Source of the DNA: Geoalkalibacter ferrihydriticus DSM 17813 | Lineage (GTDB): Bacteria > Desulfobacterota > Desulfuromonadia > Desulfuromonadales > Geoalkalibacteraceae | Assembly (NCBI RefSeq): GCF_000820505.1 | Contig: NZ_JWJD01000001.1 | Coordinates: 952,395-992,768, forward strand | Reading direction: 5' to 3' | DNA: 40,374 nt | Shown here: one piece after another, positions 40,101 to 40,374 of the stretch | Position numbering within the stretch: the stretch's first letter is position 1 | How the letters are laid out: each line of letters begins with the position of its first letter | Program-made: the position numbers and the translations under genes | Notes under the pieces: model-generated | Told to the model about the DNA's origin: nothing | The model's input: only the letters and a program-made list of their open reading frames with translations | Database searches by the model: none

Positions 40101-40374
40101 CGGCTTACAGCAACAAACTCGGCTACCAGAACGCGACCTGCAGCCACTGCCATCCCGATCCGGGCGGGCGCAACGCCGAGGGCGGGCCGCACTCCGAACC
40201 CATCGGGGGACGGAGCGATCTGGTTGCCGATGTCCACGGCGATGTCTGGAACGACACCAACTTTACAGATCTTTTCGGCAATGTCGATGTGACCGGCTTC
40301 TACAATCCGGTGATTCAGCGCTGCTCCAACATCGCCTGTCACAGCAACGGCGACTACACCTGGACCTGGTACGA
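37169..40374 (+). CDS. Giant multihaem c-type cytochrome, N-terminal part (copy C, 3'-truncated by window edge)
   Basis: ATG 37169 follows GAGGTG by 5 nt, and the frame stays open to the last base (1068 codons). It begins with a signal peptide (MFSCFFLIVTAFPSGA-T) and then ATVVHNFDCKNCHKVGVSFT, nearly identical to copy B. I count 24 CXXCH motifs plus the same three variants in the same order: CX4CH (38651-38671), CX3CH (39020-39037) and CX4CH (40322-40342). The Geobacter-type CxxxxCH...CxxCH module is present (TCSNLYCHSSGG...TCTACHGN). The visible part ends at the boundary where copy B enters its FN3-like region (YTWTWY), so the same C-terminal half is expected beyond the window. It has its own promoter candidate and follows a strong terminator, so it is probably transcribed separately from copy B. 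Confidence 0.93.
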   Translation, partial: MQCWKKWMFSCFFLIVTAFPSGATVVHNFDCKNCHKVGVSFTDLGQAHTNICLQCHKDNPSSWTMLDGSSKTPIGLFAPGDASNALGSYPEGMTPGSQTSHMWASPDVNSAAGAQAPSDRMFYGRYGISTGKVTCQRCHDPHSRDPENTKLLRLGAGSVEQMCVECHVPWVVGTPDRGLLSHPIVPDYTAAVADKQDRFRLADEVADAPGEVKLVDGGVVCTSCHGVHFADSRSATPIEPGAAGYGDGKLLRSDGLLAEDASVLCQACHTYKAHGSPTETVGCLVCHSGHSYNAGEINYFVLRNQAQTGVFGEVGGLRYTALPDVHGGTSTVAAQWAGQSGAADGFCERCHGELTTMPNSSRAHIEGENCLDCHSHNAPDMAYSFAANCTDCHGFPPAVNVAGGPDGYASVEGGHNYADDNFYKNEALAPHTSHAGASSGYAFACNLCHNADDFAATHSQGTFQDVFLAGNTLDPLVTGGGILNPSYDPAGSGTCSNLYCHSSGGKHNSSGKTLSDFTTQSVSWANGKGAITTCTACHGNDAASMDGRNSNTHLKHLAAGYACNVCHVETASSATQLTPGARGTTHVDGVVDVVFDGNYNLGNALLGAATYSSVDGSCAVFCHSDGQGNYATPEWGDAASGACGSCHATDAPGLGGSHAVHVNPAGANIGCAACHGEGADVGGHSGHVDGALTVMESACNSCHGVESPEIILVWGSSESADCLTCHTGAQTTVYVDASGQERTASAKSVYFSAGHGAISFGQVCGDCHSDAFDAAHMGATSTTRLRTLDGKDFSSDPSGFCSACHSFAAQVHYATGGTSHDASACIACHDPHGQSASLDAMVRAEIDGRQVVGFADRNERASYYLELPNDGGSNQYGICQVCHESSAVNYFNRSVEAPTHFAGLCISCHMHDGEEMAFAPTGCNGCHGGGNNEPPTDNFWPDGQLRDGYTIADRGGAHLTHVNAIGQALSGLDDGAWAAYSNKLGYQNATCSHCHPDPGGRNAEGGPHSEPIGGRSDLVADVHGDVWNDTNFTDLFGNVDVTGFYNPVIQRCSNIACHSNGDYTWTWY

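Overview
The window looks like part of a Desulfuromonadia-type chromosome (Geobacter/Desulfuromonas relatives). This is inferred from the GC-rich coding style, the extreme density of c-type haem motifs, the presence of the Geobacter-type CxxxxCH...CxxCH module, and several sigma-54-like -24/-12 elements. By my count the window encodes about 100 canonical CXXCH motifs plus about a dozen variant ones. No tRNA, rRNA, transposase or CRISPR array was seen.

Layout. (1) 1-4482 (+) is the C-terminal part of a giant multihaem cytochrome whose 5' end lies outside the window. (2) 4866-17261 is a leftward (minus-strand) block. In order of transcription it holds an ethylbenzene-dehydrogenase-like haem lipoprotein (16236-17261), a carboxypeptidase-regulatory-like lipoprotein (15241-15981), a HEAT-repeat lipoprotein (14342-15241), a NapH/NosR/CcoG-like polyferredoxin membrane protein (12793-14295), a TPR lipoprotein (11471-12787), a monohaem cytochrome c lipoprotein (10961-11446), a membrane spermidine-synthase-like protein (8273-10807), and a 31-CXXCH cytochrome ending in two discoidin (F5/8 type C) domains (4866-7949). 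(3) A 359-bp divergent intergenic region follows. (4) 17621-28416 is a rightward block. It holds a seven-bladed FG-GAP/ASPIC-UnbV protein, a second and different membrane spermidine-synthase-like protein, and then three consecutive pairs of a carboxypeptidase-regulatory-like protein and a right-handed beta-helix protein, all joined by start/stop overlaps. (5) 28655-36784 is a complete 2709-residue, about 40-haem cytochrome. At 37169 a third paralogue starts and runs off the right edge.

How the genes may work together (inference). Nearly every product carries a secretion or lipoprotein signal or is an integral membrane protein. The NapH-like protein could pass quinol-level electrons to the periplasmic/lipoprotein haem proteins. 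The giant cytochromes and the 31-haem discoidin cytochrome would carry charge outside the cell. The beta-helix, carboxypeptidase-regulatory-like, FG-GAP and discoidin parts look like a polysaccharide-binding or structural scaffold. I know of no described system that combines three alternating beta-sandwich/beta-helix gene pairs, two degenerate membrane spermidine synthases and tandem giant cytochromes, so this locus is the main candidate for an undescribed extracellular electron-transfer or conductive-matrix system.

Non-coding structure. There are REPIN-like palindrome doublets at two loci, one of them lying inside the N-terminal coding region of a lipoprotein. Several short tandem repeats have a 9-nt period, and two of these are in frame just before signal-peptide hydrophobic cores. 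There is also a 146-bp imperfect hairpin element. Sigma-54-like promoters lie almost the same distance upstream of the two giant cytochrome genes whose starts are visible.
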